Source of the DNA: Pseudomonadota bacterium
GTDB taxonomy: Bacteria; Pseudomonadota; Alphaproteobacteria; Rhizobiales; Xanthobacteraceae
Direction: 5' to 3'
Length of the DNA: 64,000 nucleotides
Assembly (NCBI GenBank): GCA_023451825.1
Contig: JAEXYA010000069.1
Location: 1 to 64,000, forward strand
Part shown: one piece after another, positions 25,672-34,725 of the stretch
Numbering within the stretch: the first letter of the stretch is position 1
Layout: each line of letters begins with the position of its first letter
Notes under the pieces: model-generated
What the model saw: only the letters and a program-made list of their open reading frames with translations
Told to the model about the DNA's origin: nothing
Databases searched by the model: none
Program-made: the position numbers and the translations under genes

Positions 25672-26247
25672 ATGACCCAACCGAACCTCACCGATGTCGA
25701 CTGGAGCAAGATCCCGGCCCCCGAGGATGACGGTGCCGCCGCGCATCTCGTCAACATGACGATCCCTTCGGTCAGCCTCCGCGCCACCGATGACAGCGTC
25801 GTCGATCTCTCTGAGTTGAAAGGCCGCACCGTCGTGTTCGGCTATCCGCGCACCGGCGAGCCCGGCAAGATCGGGCTCACCGATGACTGGGACATGATCC
25901 CCGGCGCGCGCGGTTGCACGCCGCAGGCCTGTTCGTTCCGCGATCTGTTTGCTGAGCTGAAGGCGGCCGGCGCGCAGCATGTGTTCGGCCTGTCCACGCA
26001 AAGCAATGCCTATCAAACCGAGATGGCGGCGCGGCTGCATCTGCCGTTTCCCGTGCTGTCCGACGACAAGCTCGAACTGACGGATGCGTTGAACCTGCCG
26101 ACCATGGAGGTTGCGGATCTCACACTGATCAAGCGCCTCGCGCTGATCGTGGATGATGCTGTCATCACGCATGTGTTCTATCCGGTGTTTCCGCCGGACC
26201 GGAATGCGGGGGATGTGCTGGAGTGGCTGAAAGCCAACCCGGTTTGA
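25672..26247 (+). CDS. Peroxiredoxin (AhpC/TSA-Bcp-like)
   Basis: The 191-residue thioredoxin-fold protein should reduce peroxides. The segment ARGCTPQACSFRD holds the peroxidatic Cys and a second Cys five residues on, as in BCP-type enzymes (GCTxxAC). The core SELKGRTVVFGYPRTG and FPVLSDDKLELTDAL are also family-typical. A partner reductant (thioredoxin) is expected but not encoded here. Confidence 0.9.
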   Translation: MTQPNLTDVDWSKIPAPEDDGAAAHLVNMTIPSVSLRATDDSVVDLSELKGRTVVFGYPRTGEPGKIGLTDDWDMIPGARGCTPQACSFRDLFAELKAAGAQHVFGLSTQSNAYQTEMAARLHLPFPVLSDDKLELTDALNLPTMEVADLTLIKRLALIVDDAVITHVFYPVFPPDRNAGDVLEWLKANPV

Positions 26248-26253
26248 CGTAGC

Positions 26254-26338
26254 GTAGGATGGGTTGAGCGAAGCGAAAACCCATCACCTTTTGCGCCGGT
26301 GGTGATGGGTTTTCGCGAAGACGCTCAACCCATCCTAC
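26254..26338. repeat. Palindromic repeat, family A copy 3
   Basis: 85 bp bounded by GTAGGATGGGTTGAGCG and CGCTCAACCCATCCTAC, with inner AAAACCCATCACC facing GGTGATGGGTTTT. It separates the convergent peroxiredoxin and glycosylase genes and may stabilise or terminate both transcripts. Confidence 0.92.
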
Positions 26339-26350
26339 GGCCGTAGCGCT

Positions 26351-27013
26351 TTACGCCTTCGCCAAATCCTTCTTCACTCGCGCAAACACCGCACGAAACA
26401 TCTCCGGCGTCAGCACGCCCGTATTCGTGTTGTAGCGCGAGCAGTGATAGCTGTCGTAGAGCTTGAAACGTCCGGCGTCATGCACGGCGCCATGGCCGAA
26501 GGGCGCAGTTACTGCGCGGATGCCCAGCGTCTTGAGCATCGTGTCATGGGCGACGCGGCCGAGCAGCACGATGGCGCGCAGCTTCGGCATCTCGTCCATG
26601 GTCGCGATCAGGAACGGCCGGCAGGTGGTGATCTCCACCGGCAGCGGCTTGTTCTGCGGCGGCACGCAGCGCACCGCATTGGTGATGCGGCTCCCTGTCA
26701 GCGTCAGCCCGTCATCCGGCCGGGCCAGGAAGGTGCCCTTGGCGAAGCCGAAATGCAGCAGCGTGTCATAGAGCAGGTCGCCGGCATAATCGCCGGTGAA
26801 GGGCCGTCCGGTGCGATTGGCGCCCTGGGCGCCCGGCGCAAGGCCGACAATCAATAATTGCGCGTCCGCCCCGCCAAATGACGGCACCGGCGCGTTGAAC
26901 CCATTGGGCTCGCGTGCACGCAGCTCCGTCCGGTAATCGACAAGACGCGGGCAGAGCGGGCAGTCGCGGCCCGGATTGGTGGAGGTGCCAGCGGAGATCG
27001 CGGCTGCGACCAC
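26351..27013 (-). CDS. Uracil-DNA glycosylase, family 5 (UDGb) type
   Basis: The 220-residue DNA-repair enzyme removes uracil or deaminated bases. Motif A is GLAPGAQGANRTGRPFTGD, with no Asp/Asn catalytic residue after the first Pro, as in family 5. Motif B includes SYHCSRYNTNTG with the conserved His. Four Cys (CPLC near 18-21, then RC and TC) fit the 4Fe-4S cluster of families 4 and 5. The GTG start is used because no ATG precedes it in frame. Confidence 0.88.
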   Translation of the reverse strand: MVAAAISAGTSTNPGRDCPLCPRLVDYRTELRAREPNGFNAPVPSFGGADAQLLIVGLAPGAQGANRTGRPFTGDYAGDLLYDTLLHFGFAKGTFLARPDDGLTLTGSRITNAVRCVPPQNKPLPVEITTCRPFLIATMDEMPKLRAIVLLGRVAHDTMLKTLGIRAVTAPFGHGAVHDAGRFKLYDSYHCSRYNTNTGVLTPEMFRAVFARVKKDLAKA

Positions 27014-27086
27014 CGCCGGCGATTGCCGACTCAGTTGTGTCCGAGTCCTTGAGACATCGGTCTTTGAACCATCGGTCTTCGGAATC

Positions 27087-27713
27087 TCAGTCTTCGAAAT
27101 CGTCGTCGCCTCGCGGTGCCACGGTGGCCGAGCGCTGCAGGAATTGCGGCGTCTGGTGACGCGGCTCGCGCGGAGCAGGGCGCTCGGCCGGGTCGCGGCC
27201 GATCTTGCTCTGCAATTCCATCAGATCCGTGAACACATCCGCCTGGCGACGCAATTCGTCGGCGATCATCGGCGGCTGGCTCGAAATGGTCGAGATCACC
27301 GTCACGCGAACACCGCGGCGCTGCACGGCTTCCACCAGCGAGCGGAAATCGCCGTCGCCGGAGAACAGCACGATCTGGTCCACATGCTCGGCGAGTTCCA
27401 TGGCATCGACAGCGAGTTCGATGTCCATGTTGCCCTTCACCTTGCGCCGGCCCGACGCGTCGATGAATTCCTTGGTGGCTTTCGTCACCACGGTGTAGCC
27501 GTTGTAGTCCAGCCAATCGATCAGCGGACGAATCGAGGAATATTCCTGATCTTCGATAATGGCGGTGTAATAAAACGCGCGTACCAGGGTTCCGCGGCTC
27601 TGAAATTCCTTGAGAAGACGCTTGTAGTCGATGTCGAAACCGAGCGTCTTCGCCGTGGCGTAGAGATTGGCGCCGTCGATGAAGAGCGCGATCTTGTTAA
27701 CAGATTGAGACAT
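27087..27713 (-). CDS. NYN domain protein (LabA/DUF88 family)
   Basis: The 208-residue PIN-like putative ribonuclease has the NYN motifs: ALFIDGANLY (first Asp), KGNMDIELAVDAM and LFSGDGDFRSLVEAV (further acidic residues). The C-terminal 50 residues (ERPAPREPRHQTPQ, DDDFED) are unstructured. The ATG at 27713 was chosen because the domain starts there; upstream codons read through the intergenic region. It is divergent from rpoZ. The physiological RNA target is unknown. Confidence 0.88.
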   Translation of the reverse strand: MSQSVNKIALFIDGANLYATAKTLGFDIDYKRLLKEFQSRGTLVRAFYYTAIIEDQEYSSIRPLIDWLDYNGYTVVTKATKEFIDASGRRKVKGNMDIELAVDAMELAEHVDQIVLFSGDGDFRSLVEAVQRRGVRVTVISTISSQPPMIADELRRQADVFTDLMELQSKIGRDPAERPAPREPRHQTPQFLQRSATVAPRGDDDFED

Positions 27714-28114
27714 CAAGTTTCTCATAGGGTTTGTTGTTGTGACGTTTTTGGCACGGCGAAATCTCGCCGCACATTGGTCGAAAGTGGTGGCATAAAGTCG
27801 TCGGCAGCAAGTCGTCATCCGCCTTCTGGCGGACCGGCCCGACCGTACTTTCACGCAATTGAAGAGGAGAGCGATAAGCTCATCTTTTTGCAGTTGCAAT
27901 GAAGCCTTTTGGTGTCCCAAATGGTGTCGGAAAGGCCATTATTTAATGGTCGCAAGCCCTTATATCCAAGGGTGTTTTGAGGGTAACATAGTCCTACCCA
28001 AAACAAAACCGCCAAGCTGGATTCTAATTTCGTTCTTGCACTGGGTGCCAAGCCGCTATACTGAGCCCCAACAATCCCATTTTTCGGTCTCTCAACCAAA
28101 CGGAGCGACATTTC
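27714..28114. other. Divergent intergenic region upstream of rpoZ
   Basis: About 400 bp with no credible gene. It holds the divergent promoters of the NYN gene and rpoZ. A candidate rpoZ promoter is annotated separately at 28036-28062. No repeat or RNA gene was recognised. Confidence 0.5.
28036..28062 (+). promoter_or_regulatory. Candidate rpoZ promoter
   Basis: TTGCAC (28036-28041) and TATACT (28057-28062) are close to the sigma-70 consensus, but the 15-bp spacer is shorter than the usual 16-18. The site lies 53 bp before the rpoZ start. Confidence 0.35.
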
Positions 28115-28504
28115 ATGGCGCGCGTCACCGTAGAAGATTGCATCGACAAGGTCGACAATCGCTTCGATCTGGTCCTGCTGGCAGCCCACCGGGCTCGCAT
28201 GATCTCGTCCGGCTCACAACTCACGATTGACCGCGACAACGACAAGAATCCGGTCGTGTCGCTGCGTGAGATCGCCGATGAGACCATCTCGCCGGAAGAT
28301 CTCCGCGAGGAACTCGTGCACTCGCTGCAGAAGTTCGTCGAAGTGGACGAGCCGGAAGGCGATACCGTGCCGTTGATCGGCTCAAGCGGCGCAGCCGATG
28401 CCGACGATACGGAAGTCGCCGTCGAGCGCATGACCGAAGAAGAGCTGCTCAAGGGCCTCGAAGGCCTGGCTCCGCCGGAGGAACAGCCGGAAGAAGACGA
28501 GTGA
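28115..28504 (+). CDS. rpoZ: RNA polymerase omega subunit
   Basis: The 129-residue small subunit assists assembly of RNA polymerase and binds near beta-prime. MARVTVEDCIDKVDNRFDLVLLAAHRAR is the family signature. The C-terminal half is an acidic tail (EEELLKGLEG, then EEQPEEDE) typical of alphaproteobacteria. A terminator separates it from rsh, although both point the same way, as is usual in this class. Confidence 0.98.
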   Translation: MARVTVEDCIDKVDNRFDLVLLAAHRARMISSGSQLTIDRDNDKNPVVSLREIADETISPEDLREELVHSLQKFVEVDEPEGDTVPLIGSSGAADADDTEVAVERMTEEELLKGLEGLAPPEEQPEEDE

Positions 28505-28542
28505 GCGGATACGCTTCACTCTTTCTCCATCACAGTTTCGCG

Positions 28543-28573
28543 CAAGGCCCGGACCGCAAGTCCGGGCCTTTGC
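28543..28573 (+). terminator. Intrinsic terminator after rpoZ
   Basis: A perfect 9-bp stem GGCCCGGAC/GTCCGGGCC (28546-28554 with 28560-28568), extended by AA/TT pairs, a 5-nt loop and TTTGC. Confidence 0.85.
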
Positions 28574-28653
28574 ATTTGCGTGCCGTTTCGGGGCAAATTA
28601 TCTGTTTGAAATGGACACGAGTCATCAGCGACTCGGCAGAATTGAGGACAGCA

Positions 28654-31002
28654 ATGGCGACGTCGCGCCGTCAGTCACGGCAGATGCAGGCCGCAAATGA
28701 GACGACCGCGGCGCCTCCGGCGCGCGTGGAGGGCGCGGCTGTGCCCGTCGCGCCCGGCACCACACCAGCCGTCGATGCAACCGCTGCTGGCAAGCCGGCG
28801 CGCGCCAGCCGCGGCCGCATGATGCGCCAATATGATCTGGTCGAGCGCGTCCGCGCCTATAATCCGAATACCGACGAAGACCTGCTCAACCGCGCTTATG
28901 TCTATGCCATGGTCGCCCACGGCGAGCAGACCCGCGCCTCCGGCGATCCCTATTTCACCCATCCGCTCGAAGTCGCAGCGATTCTCACTGACCTCAAGCT
29001 GGACGACGCCACCATCGTGGCGGCGCTCCTCCATGACACGATCGAGGATACCGAGGCGACCCGCGCCGAGATCGACAAATTGTTCGGTCCGGATATCGGC
29101 GCGCTGGTCGAGGGCCTCACCAAGCTGAAGCGGCTGGAGCTGGTCTCGCGCGAGGCCAAGCAGGCCGAGAACCTACGCAAGCTGCTGCTCGCCATCGCCG
29201 ACGATGTGCGGGTGCTGCTGATCAAGCTGGCCGATCGTCTGCACAATATGCGGACCATGGAATTCATGCCGCCGGCCTCGCGCCGCCGCATCGCCGACGA
29301 GACGCTCGACATCTATGCGCCGCTGGCTGGCCGCATGGGCATGCAGGCGATGCGCGAGGAGCTGGAGGAACTGTCCTTCAAGGTGCTCGACCCCGACGCG
29401 CATCTCGTCGTGGTGCAGCGGCTCGATGCGCTCACCGAGCGCAACCGCGATCTGATCGGCATGATCGAAACCCATCTGTCGAGCAAGCTGCAGAAGAACG
29501 GCATGAAGGCGCGTGTCAGCGGCCGCCGCAAGAAGCCGTTTTCGATCTGGACCAAGATGAAGCGCAAGTCGGTCGGCTTCGAACAGCTTTCCGATATCTA
29601 CGGCTTCCGCATCGTCATCGACGATCTGGAATCCTGCTATCGCGCGCTCGGCGTCGTGCATACGACATGGCCTGTCGTGCCCGGCCGCTTCAAGGACTAC
29701 ATCTCGACGCCGAAGCAGAACGATTATCGTTCGTTGCACACCACGGTGATCGGTCCCGGCAATCAGCGCGTCGAGTTGCAGATCCGCACCGAGGAAATGA
29801 ACCGCATCGCCGAATACGGTATCGCCGCGCATGCGTTCTACAAGGAAGGCGCGGGCTCGCCGAACGAGCGGCTGAAGCGCGAGTCCAACGCGTTCGCCTG
29901 GCTGCGCCACACCATCGGCATTCTCTCGGAGAGCACCAATCCGGAAGAGTTTCTCGAGCACACCAAGCTCGAACTGTTTCATGATCAGGTGTTCTGCTTC
30001 ACGCCGAAGGGCAAGCTGATCGCGCTGCCGCGCAATGCCAATGTGATCGACTTCGCCTATGCCGTGCATACCGACGTTGGCAACAGCGCCGTGGGCTGCA
30101 AGATCAACGGCAAATTCGCGCCGCTATCGTCCGAACTCCAGAATGGCGACGAAGTCGAGGTGCTGACCTCCAAGGCGCAGCAGGCGCCGCCGGCGGCGTG
30201 GGAGTCCCTTGCCATCACCGGCAAGGCGCGCGCCGCGATCCGCCGTGCCACGCGCACCGCGATGCGCGATCAATATGCGAGCCTCGGCCGCCGCATCGTC
30301 GAGCGTCTGTTTGCGCGCGCCAAGATCGACTATGCCGACGATCAGCTGAAGGGCGCGTTGCCGCGTCTCGCACGCACCTCCATCGACGATGTGATGGCCT
30401 CGGTCGGGCGCGGCGAGCTGCGTGCCGCTGACGTCGCCCGCGCAATGTATCCCGACTACAAGGAAGAGCGCGTCGGCGGGCGCTATGCCGCCAACAAGAA
30501 GAGCACCGCCGACAAGGTGCGCTCGGGCGAGGGCGCCGGCAAATTCACCTCGGTGATCTCCATCGGCGGCGTCAATTCCGATCTGCCGGTGCGCTTCGCG
30601 CCCAATGGCGGCGCGGTGCCGGGCGATCGCATCGTCGGCATCGTCACGCCGGGCGAGGGCATCACGATCTATCCGATCCAGTCGCCGGCGCTGCGCGAGT
30701 TCGAGGAAGAGCCGGAGCGCTGGGTCGATGTGCGCTGGGACGTGGATGACAGTTCGCCGCAGCGTTTCCCGGCGCGCCTGTTCTTACAGAACGTCAACGA
30801 GCCGGGAAGCTTGGCGCAGATCGCCCAGGTGATCGCCGATCACGACGGCAACATCGACAATATCAGCATGCACCGCCGCTCGCCGGATTTTACGGAGCAG
30901 ACGATCGATCTCGGCGTCTACGACCTGAAGCATCTCAGCGCGATCATCGCGCAACTGCGCGCGAAGGCGGTGGTGGCGAAAGTGGAGCGCGTCGACGGGT
31001 AG
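28654..31002 (+). CDS. rsh: Bifunctional (p)ppGpp synthetase/hydrolase
   Basis: The 782-residue RelA/SpoT homolog makes and degrades (p)ppGpp in the stringent response. In order it has the HD hydrolase (HGEQTRASGDPYFTHPLEVA, then LLHDTIEDT near residue 125), the synthetase (DIYGFRIVIDDLESCYRALG and KQNDYRSLHTTVIG near residue 360), TGS (ALPRNANVIDFAYAVH) and a C-terminal ACT domain (LAQIAQVIADHDGNIDNISM). The ATG at 28654 follows GAGGACA. The N-terminal 50 residues are Ala/Pro-rich. As a single Rsh it should perform both activities in this lineage. Confidence 0.97.
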   Translation: MATSRRQSRQMQAANETTAAPPARVEGAAVPVAPGTTPAVDATAAGKPARASRGRMMRQYDLVERVRAYNPNTDEDLLNRAYVYAMVAHGEQTRASGDPYFTHPLEVAAILTDLKLDDATIVAALLHDTIEDTEATRAEIDKLFGPDIGALVEGLTKLKRLELVSREAKQAENLRKLLLAIADDVRVLLIKLADRLHNMRTMEFMPPASRRRIADETLDIYAPLAGRMGMQAMREELEELSFKVLDPDAHLVVVQRLDALTERNRDLIGMIETHLSSKLQKNGMKARVSGRRKKPFSIWTKMKRKSVGFEQLSDIYGFRIVIDDLESCYRALGVVHTTWPVVPGRFKDYISTPKQNDYRSLHTTVIGPGNQRVELQIRTEEMNRIAEYGIAAHAFYKEGAGSPNERLKRESNAFAWLRHTIGILSESTNPEEFLEHTKLELFHDQVFCFTPKGKLIALPRNANVIDFAYAVHTDVGNSAVGCKINGKFAPLSSELQNGDEVEVLTSKAQQAPPAAWESLAITGKARAAIRRATRTAMRDQYASLGRRIVERLFARAKIDYADDQLKGALPRLARTSIDDVMASVGRGELRAADVARAMYPDYKEERVGGRYAANKKSTADKVRSGEGAGKFTSVISIGGVNSDLPVRFAPNGGAVPGDRIVGIVTPGEGITIYPIQSPALREFEEEPERWVDVRWDVDDSSPQRFPARLFLQNVNEPGSLAQIAQVIADHDGNIDNISMHRRSPDFTEQTIDLGVYDLKHLSAIIAQLRAKAVVAKVERVDG

Positions 31003-31011
31003 GGTGATTCT

Positions 31012-31182
31012 TTCCCTCCCCAAGCGGCGCAGCCGCGCAGCGGGGAGGGTGGCGCGTAGCGCCGGGTGGGGTCTCTCCCCACGGCAGGACGTCACGTGGG
31101 GATAGACCCTACCCGTCTTGAAGCTCGCTGAACGCTCGCTTCAATCCACCCTCCCCAGTCGCTTCGCTCCGGGGAGGGAGAG
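31012..31182. repeat. Long repeat, family B copy 1
   Basis: About 170 bp bounded by CCCTCCC and GGGGAGGGAG. Its right half (from ACGTCACGTGGGGATAGACC to the end) is almost identical to that of copy 2 at 31641-31799, over about 100 bp. Internal arms (CCTCCCC...GGGGAGG) make it foldable. Confidence 0.9.
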
Positions 31183-31640
31183 GAGCGTGCCGCCTCTTGT
31201 TCCTATTTCGTTCTTGACAAAATTCCCATCGTCGCCAATGTTCGCCCTGTCTTGTTCGGTGAGGGGCGCTTCATGAGGCGTCATGCAGCGGAGCAAGATG
31301 CGGCGCCTGCGGGCGGGGGGACGACGTATCCCCCGGCACTCGGGTGGTCGAGGGTCACCGTCCGGGCCCAATACGGGGCTCTGCCGCTAGCGCGGCTGGA
31401 CGCGGTGCGGGTGAAGGCAGGGAAACCTGTCGGATGAATCCCTTGCGAGGGATTACCCAGTACCCGGAAGAACGGTCCTTTGACTAGCAAGACGTCGCGG
31501 TGGCGCGCCTGCGCCTTACGGCGTGCTGCCTCCCCTCATTAGGGGAGAACTGCTCACACCTCGGACGCCTCGGCGCCGCGAGATTGCGAGAGCTTGGCTG
31601 TTTGACAGCGTTGATCCGGCAATGACGCTCAGGCGTCGCG
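31183..31640. other. Structured non-coding segment between the two family B repeats
   Basis: No credible gene. A 61-codon frame at 31252-31437 exists but has a codon composition unlike neighbours. Hairpins include AATCCCT/AGGGATT (about 31438-31454). I do not recognise a known RNA family in it. The remaining 31800-32022 before the thiolase gene also holds no gene. Confidence 0.45.
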
Positions 31641-31799
31641 CTCCCTCCCTCAAGCCGCGCAGCGGCGCAGTGGGGAGGGCGGGGTGGGGTGTCTCCACAC
31701 ATTCCGACGTCACGTGGGGATAGACCCCACCCGTCTTGAAGCTCGCTGAACGCTCGCTTCAATCCACCCTCCCCATTCGCTTCGCTCCGGGGAGGGAGA
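31641..31799. repeat. Long repeat, family B copy 2
   Basis: About 160 bp; its right half repeats that of copy 1 with very few substitutions (T/C and G/T), in the same orientation. The two copies flank the segment at 31183-31640. Confidence 0.9.
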
Positions 31800-32022
31800 A
31801 GACGAGCTCACCAATTCCGGAAACACAGCTCTCCGCTTTTGTGAGAGCTCGCCAACCAGATTGGCAAACGTCTTCCCTGCCAGCGAAAACCTCCGCGACA
31901 GTTTTAAGTCCATTCCGCTTGGTGAAATTCACATCCGCAGCGTGAAATGTTGTCGCTTGCCAAGCCTGTTTTGAATCGTCAGAAAAAACTGAACTGGGAC
32001 GAAACACCAAGCGGAGAGACGA

Positions 32023-33171
32023 TTGAGTATCAAGGGCAAGGCCTATATCGCGGGCATCTATGAGCATCCGACGCGGCACGCGCCGGACAAATCCCTCTGG
32101 CAGCTGCATGCCGAAGTCGCCAAGGGCGCGCTCGAGGACGCGGGCCTGACGCACAAGGACGTCGACGGTCTTTTCATTGCCGGCGACGCCAATGGCGGTC
32201 TGTGGCCGATGACCGACTATCTCGGTCTCAAGCCGCGCCATGTGGATTCCACCGAAACCGGTGGCTGCTCCTACATCATCGCGCTCGGCCATGCCGCGCA
32301 GGCGATCGCGCTCGGCAAATGCTCGGTGGCGCTGATCACGCTGGCGGGCAAGCCGCGCACGATGCCGGCAACGCCGCGCGCGCAGGGCGCCGAAGCCGAT
32401 TTCGAGACGGCCTATAACGCCACGACGCACAATGCCTATGGCATGGCCGCGATGCGCCACATGCACGAATACGGCACCACGAGCGAACAGCTCGCCTGGA
32501 TCAAGGTCGCGGCCTCGCATCATGCGCAATACAATCCGCATGCGATGCTGAAGGATGTCGTCACCGTCGAGGACGTGCTGAACTCGCCGATGATCTCCGA
32601 TCCGCTGCGCCGCATGGACTGCTGCGTCGTGACTGACGGCGGCGGCGCGCTGATCGTCACCACCGAGGAAATCGCCAAGAGCCTGAAGAAGCCGCTGGTG
32701 CGCCTGATCGGCCACGGCGAAGCCATGAAGGGCCCGCGCGGCGGCAAGGATCTCGACCTCACTTATTCGGCCGGCGTGTGGTCGGGTCCGCGCGCCTTCG
32801 AGGAAGCGGGCGTGACGCCGCAGGACATGAAATATGCGTCGATCTATGACTCGTTCACCATCACCGTGCTGATGCAGCTGGAAGATCTCGGCTTCTGCAA
32901 GAAGGGCGAGGGCGGCAAGTTCGTCTCCGATGGCAACCTGATCTCGGGCGTCGGCAAGCTGCCGTTCAACACCGATGGCGGCGGGCTCTGCAGCAATCAC
33001 CCGATCAATCGCGGTGGCATGACCAAGATCTTAGAGGCCGTGCGCCAGCTGCGCGGCGAAGCCCATCCGAAGGTGCAGGTCCCCAATTGCGACCTCGCGA
33101 TTGCTCACGGCACCGGCGGCCTGCTCGGCGTGCGCCATGCTGCCTCGACTGCCATTCTGGAGCGCGTGTAA
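32023..33171 (+). CDS. SCP2/thiolase-like protein
   Basis: The 382-residue thiolase-superfamily protein carries the nucleophile-type Cys in ETGGCSYIIALGHAAQAI and the SNHPINRGGM and AHGTGGLLG loops. The usual C-terminal CxG is replaced by HGTGG, as in SCP2-thiolase and Ltp2-type proteins, some of which act as retro-aldolases with a DUF35 partner. It ends in TAATG with the DUF35 gene, so they are translationally coupled. TTG start; GCGGAGAGAC precedes it. It acts in acyl-CoA or steroid-like side-chain degradation. Confidence 0.9.
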   Translation: MSIKGKAYIAGIYEHPTRHAPDKSLWQLHAEVAKGALEDAGLTHKDVDGLFIAGDANGGLWPMTDYLGLKPRHVDSTETGGCSYIIALGHAAQAIALGKCSVALITLAGKPRTMPATPRAQGAEADFETAYNATTHNAYGMAAMRHMHEYGTTSEQLAWIKVAASHHAQYNPHAMLKDVVTVEDVLNSPMISDPLRRMDCCVVTDGGGALIVTTEEIAKSLKKPLVRLIGHGEAMKGPRGGKDLDLTYSAGVWSGPRAFEEAGVTPQDMKYASIYDSFTITVLMQLEDLGFCKKGEGGKFVSDGNLISGVGKLPFNTDGGGLCSNHPINRGGMTKILEAVRQLRGEAHPKVQVPNCDLAIAHGTGGLLGVRHAASTAILERV

Positions 33172-33563
33172 TGACTGCTGAAGCCAAGAAGTATCCGACG
33201 CCCCAAGGCAATCCCGAAACCCAGCCGTTCTGGGATGCGGCCAAGGACGGCAAGTTCCTGATCAAGCGCTGCACCACCTGCGGCGACGCGCATTTCTTCC
33301 CGCGTTCGATCTGCCCGTTCTGCTTCTCCGACAAGACCGAGTGGGAAGAGTCATCGGGCGAAGGCGAGATCTACACCTACAGCCACATGCGCAAATCGGC
33401 GACCGGCCCTTACGTCATCGCCTATGTGACCCTGAAGGAGGGACCGTCGGTGCAGACCAACATCGTCGATTGCGATCCGGCAACGGTGACAATCGGCCAG
33501 AAGGTGAAGGTGGTGTGGAAGCCGACGGATGGCGCGCCATTGCCGTTCTTCACGCCGGCGTAA
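33171..33563 (+). CDS. DUF35 OB-fold zinc-ribbon protein
   Basis: The 130-residue partner of SCP2-type thiolases binds a zinc ion and acyl-CoA. The rubredoxin-like zinc ribbon is CTTCGDAHFFPRSICPFC, and the OB-fold follows (IYTYSHMRKS, then VIAYVTLKEGPSVQTNIV). Its ATG overlaps the thiolase stop by one base, and the pair probably forms a complex. The protein alone has no catalytic residues that can be seen. Confidence 0.93.
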   Translation: MTAEAKKYPTPQGNPETQPFWDAAKDGKFLIKRCTTCGDAHFFPRSICPFCFSDKTEWEESSGEGEIYTYSHMRKSATGPYVIAYVTLKEGPSVQTNIVDCDPATVTIGQKVKVVWKPTDGAPLPFFTPA

Positions 33564-33578
33564 AGCTGCACTCAAACT

Positions 33579-33664
33579 GTCGTCACCCGGCTTGACCGGG
33601 TGACCCAGTAAACACCGCAGCGTCAGAGATTACTGGATCGCCCGGTCAAGCCGGGCGATGACAG
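33579..33664. repeat. Palindromic repeat, family C
   Basis: TGTCGTCACCCGGCTTGACCGGGTGACCCAGTA at the left is mirrored by TACTGGATCGCCCGGTCAAGCCGGGCGATGACA at the right, about 86 bp in all; both halves also form their own small hairpins. Confidence 0.8.
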
Positions 33665-33707
33665 TGAGAGATCAGACAAGCAACAAACAAAAATCCGGGA
33701 GCCACCC

Positions 33708-34568
33708 ATGCCGATCGTCTACGAAGACCTCATGGCGATGAAGAACATCGGCCAGCAATATGCCTGGACCGATCGCGACGTCATGCTCTACGCCTATGGC
33801 ATCGGCATGGGCGCCGATCCCATGAACGAGACCGAACTCGCTTTCGTCAATGAAGGCACCTATACGCCGCGTCCGCTGAAGGTCGTGCCGACTTTCGCAT
33901 CCGTTGCAGCATGGGGCTCGGGTCCCGGCGACATGAAGCTCAACCGCGTGATGGTGGTCGATGGCGAACGCGACATCACCTTCCACAAGCCGATGCCGGT
34001 GGAAGCCAAGATCACGGCTGACTCGAGCGTGCTCGGCGTGTTCGACAAGGGCGCCGACAAGGGCGTCGTGATCTTGCACCAGACGATTTTGCGCGACGAA
34101 CAGGGCGACGCCATTGCGACCCTCGTGGCCTCGCGCTTTGCCCGCGGCGATGGCGGCTTTGGCGGCCCGTCCGAAGGCCAGCCCGAAGCGCACAAGGTGC
34201 CGAGCCGCGCGCCCGACAAGACGATCGACATCACCACGCGTCCGGATCAGGCGCTGGTCTATCGCCTTTGCGGCGATCGCAATCCACTGCACTCGGATCC
34301 GGAATTCGCCAAGAAGGCCGGTTTCCCGCGTCCGATCCTGCACGGCATGTGCACCTACGGCATCACCTGCCGCGGCGTGCTGCAGACCTATGCCGACTAT
34401 GATCCGAGCGCGTTCAAACAGCACGGCGCACGTTTCTCGTCGCCGGTGTTTCCGGGCGAGACGGTGACCATGGATCTATGGAAGGACGGCAATGTGGTGT
34501 CGTTCGAGGCGAAGGTGAAGGATCGTGGCGTGACGGTCATCAAGAGCGGGCGGACGGTGTTGAAGTAG
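33708..34568 (+). CDS. (R)-specific enoyl-CoA hydratase (hydratase 2, MaoC/MFE-2 type)
   Basis: The 286-residue double-hotdog protein hydrates 2-trans-enoyl-CoA to (R)-3-hydroxyacyl-CoA. The C-terminal hotdog carries the hydratase-2 signature YRLCGDRNPLHSDPEFAKKAGF with catalytic Asp and His, then PILHGMCTYG. The N-terminal hotdog is degenerate, as in MFE-2 and Mycobacterium hydratases. It is followed by an MFE-2-like dehydrogenase, which supports a role in beta-oxidation with (R)-intermediates. Confidence 0.93.
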   Translation: MPIVYEDLMAMKNIGQQYAWTDRDVMLYAYGIGMGADPMNETELAFVNEGTYTPRPLKVVPTFASVAAWGSGPGDMKLNRVMVVDGERDITFHKPMPVEAKITADSSVLGVFDKGADKGVVILHQTILRDEQGDAIATLVASRFARGDGGFGGPSEGQPEAHKVPSRAPDKTIDITTRPDQALVYRLCGDRNPLHSDPEFAKKAGFPRPILHGMCTYGITCRGVLQTYADYDPSAFKQHGARFSSPVFPGETVTMDLWKDGNVVSFEAKVKDRGVTVIKSGRTVLK

Positions 34569-34569
34569 C

Positions 34570-34694
34570 CTGTCATCCCGGCGAAAGCCGGGATCCATAG
34601 CCTCCGACGACATAGTTGAACGGCAAAAGCCGCAACCATCTCGCTTCGACCAGATCTCCAGCGTGTATGGGTCCCGGCGTTCGCCGGGACGACA
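34570..34694. repeat. Palindromic repeat, family D
   Basis: TGTCATCCCGGCGAAAGCCGGGATCCATA at the left and TATGGGTCCCGGCGTTCGCCGGGACGACAT at the right face each other as two CCCGGCG hairpins. The family is common in Bradyrhizobiaceae intergenic spaces. Confidence 0.75.
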
Positions 34695-34725
34695 TGCGGA
34701 GCAAAAGCACTTAGGGAGCATCGCC

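Noticed and set aside
31759..33000. 413-codon frame antisense to the thiolase-like gene
   Set aside because: A shadow frame covering repeat sequence and an established gene.
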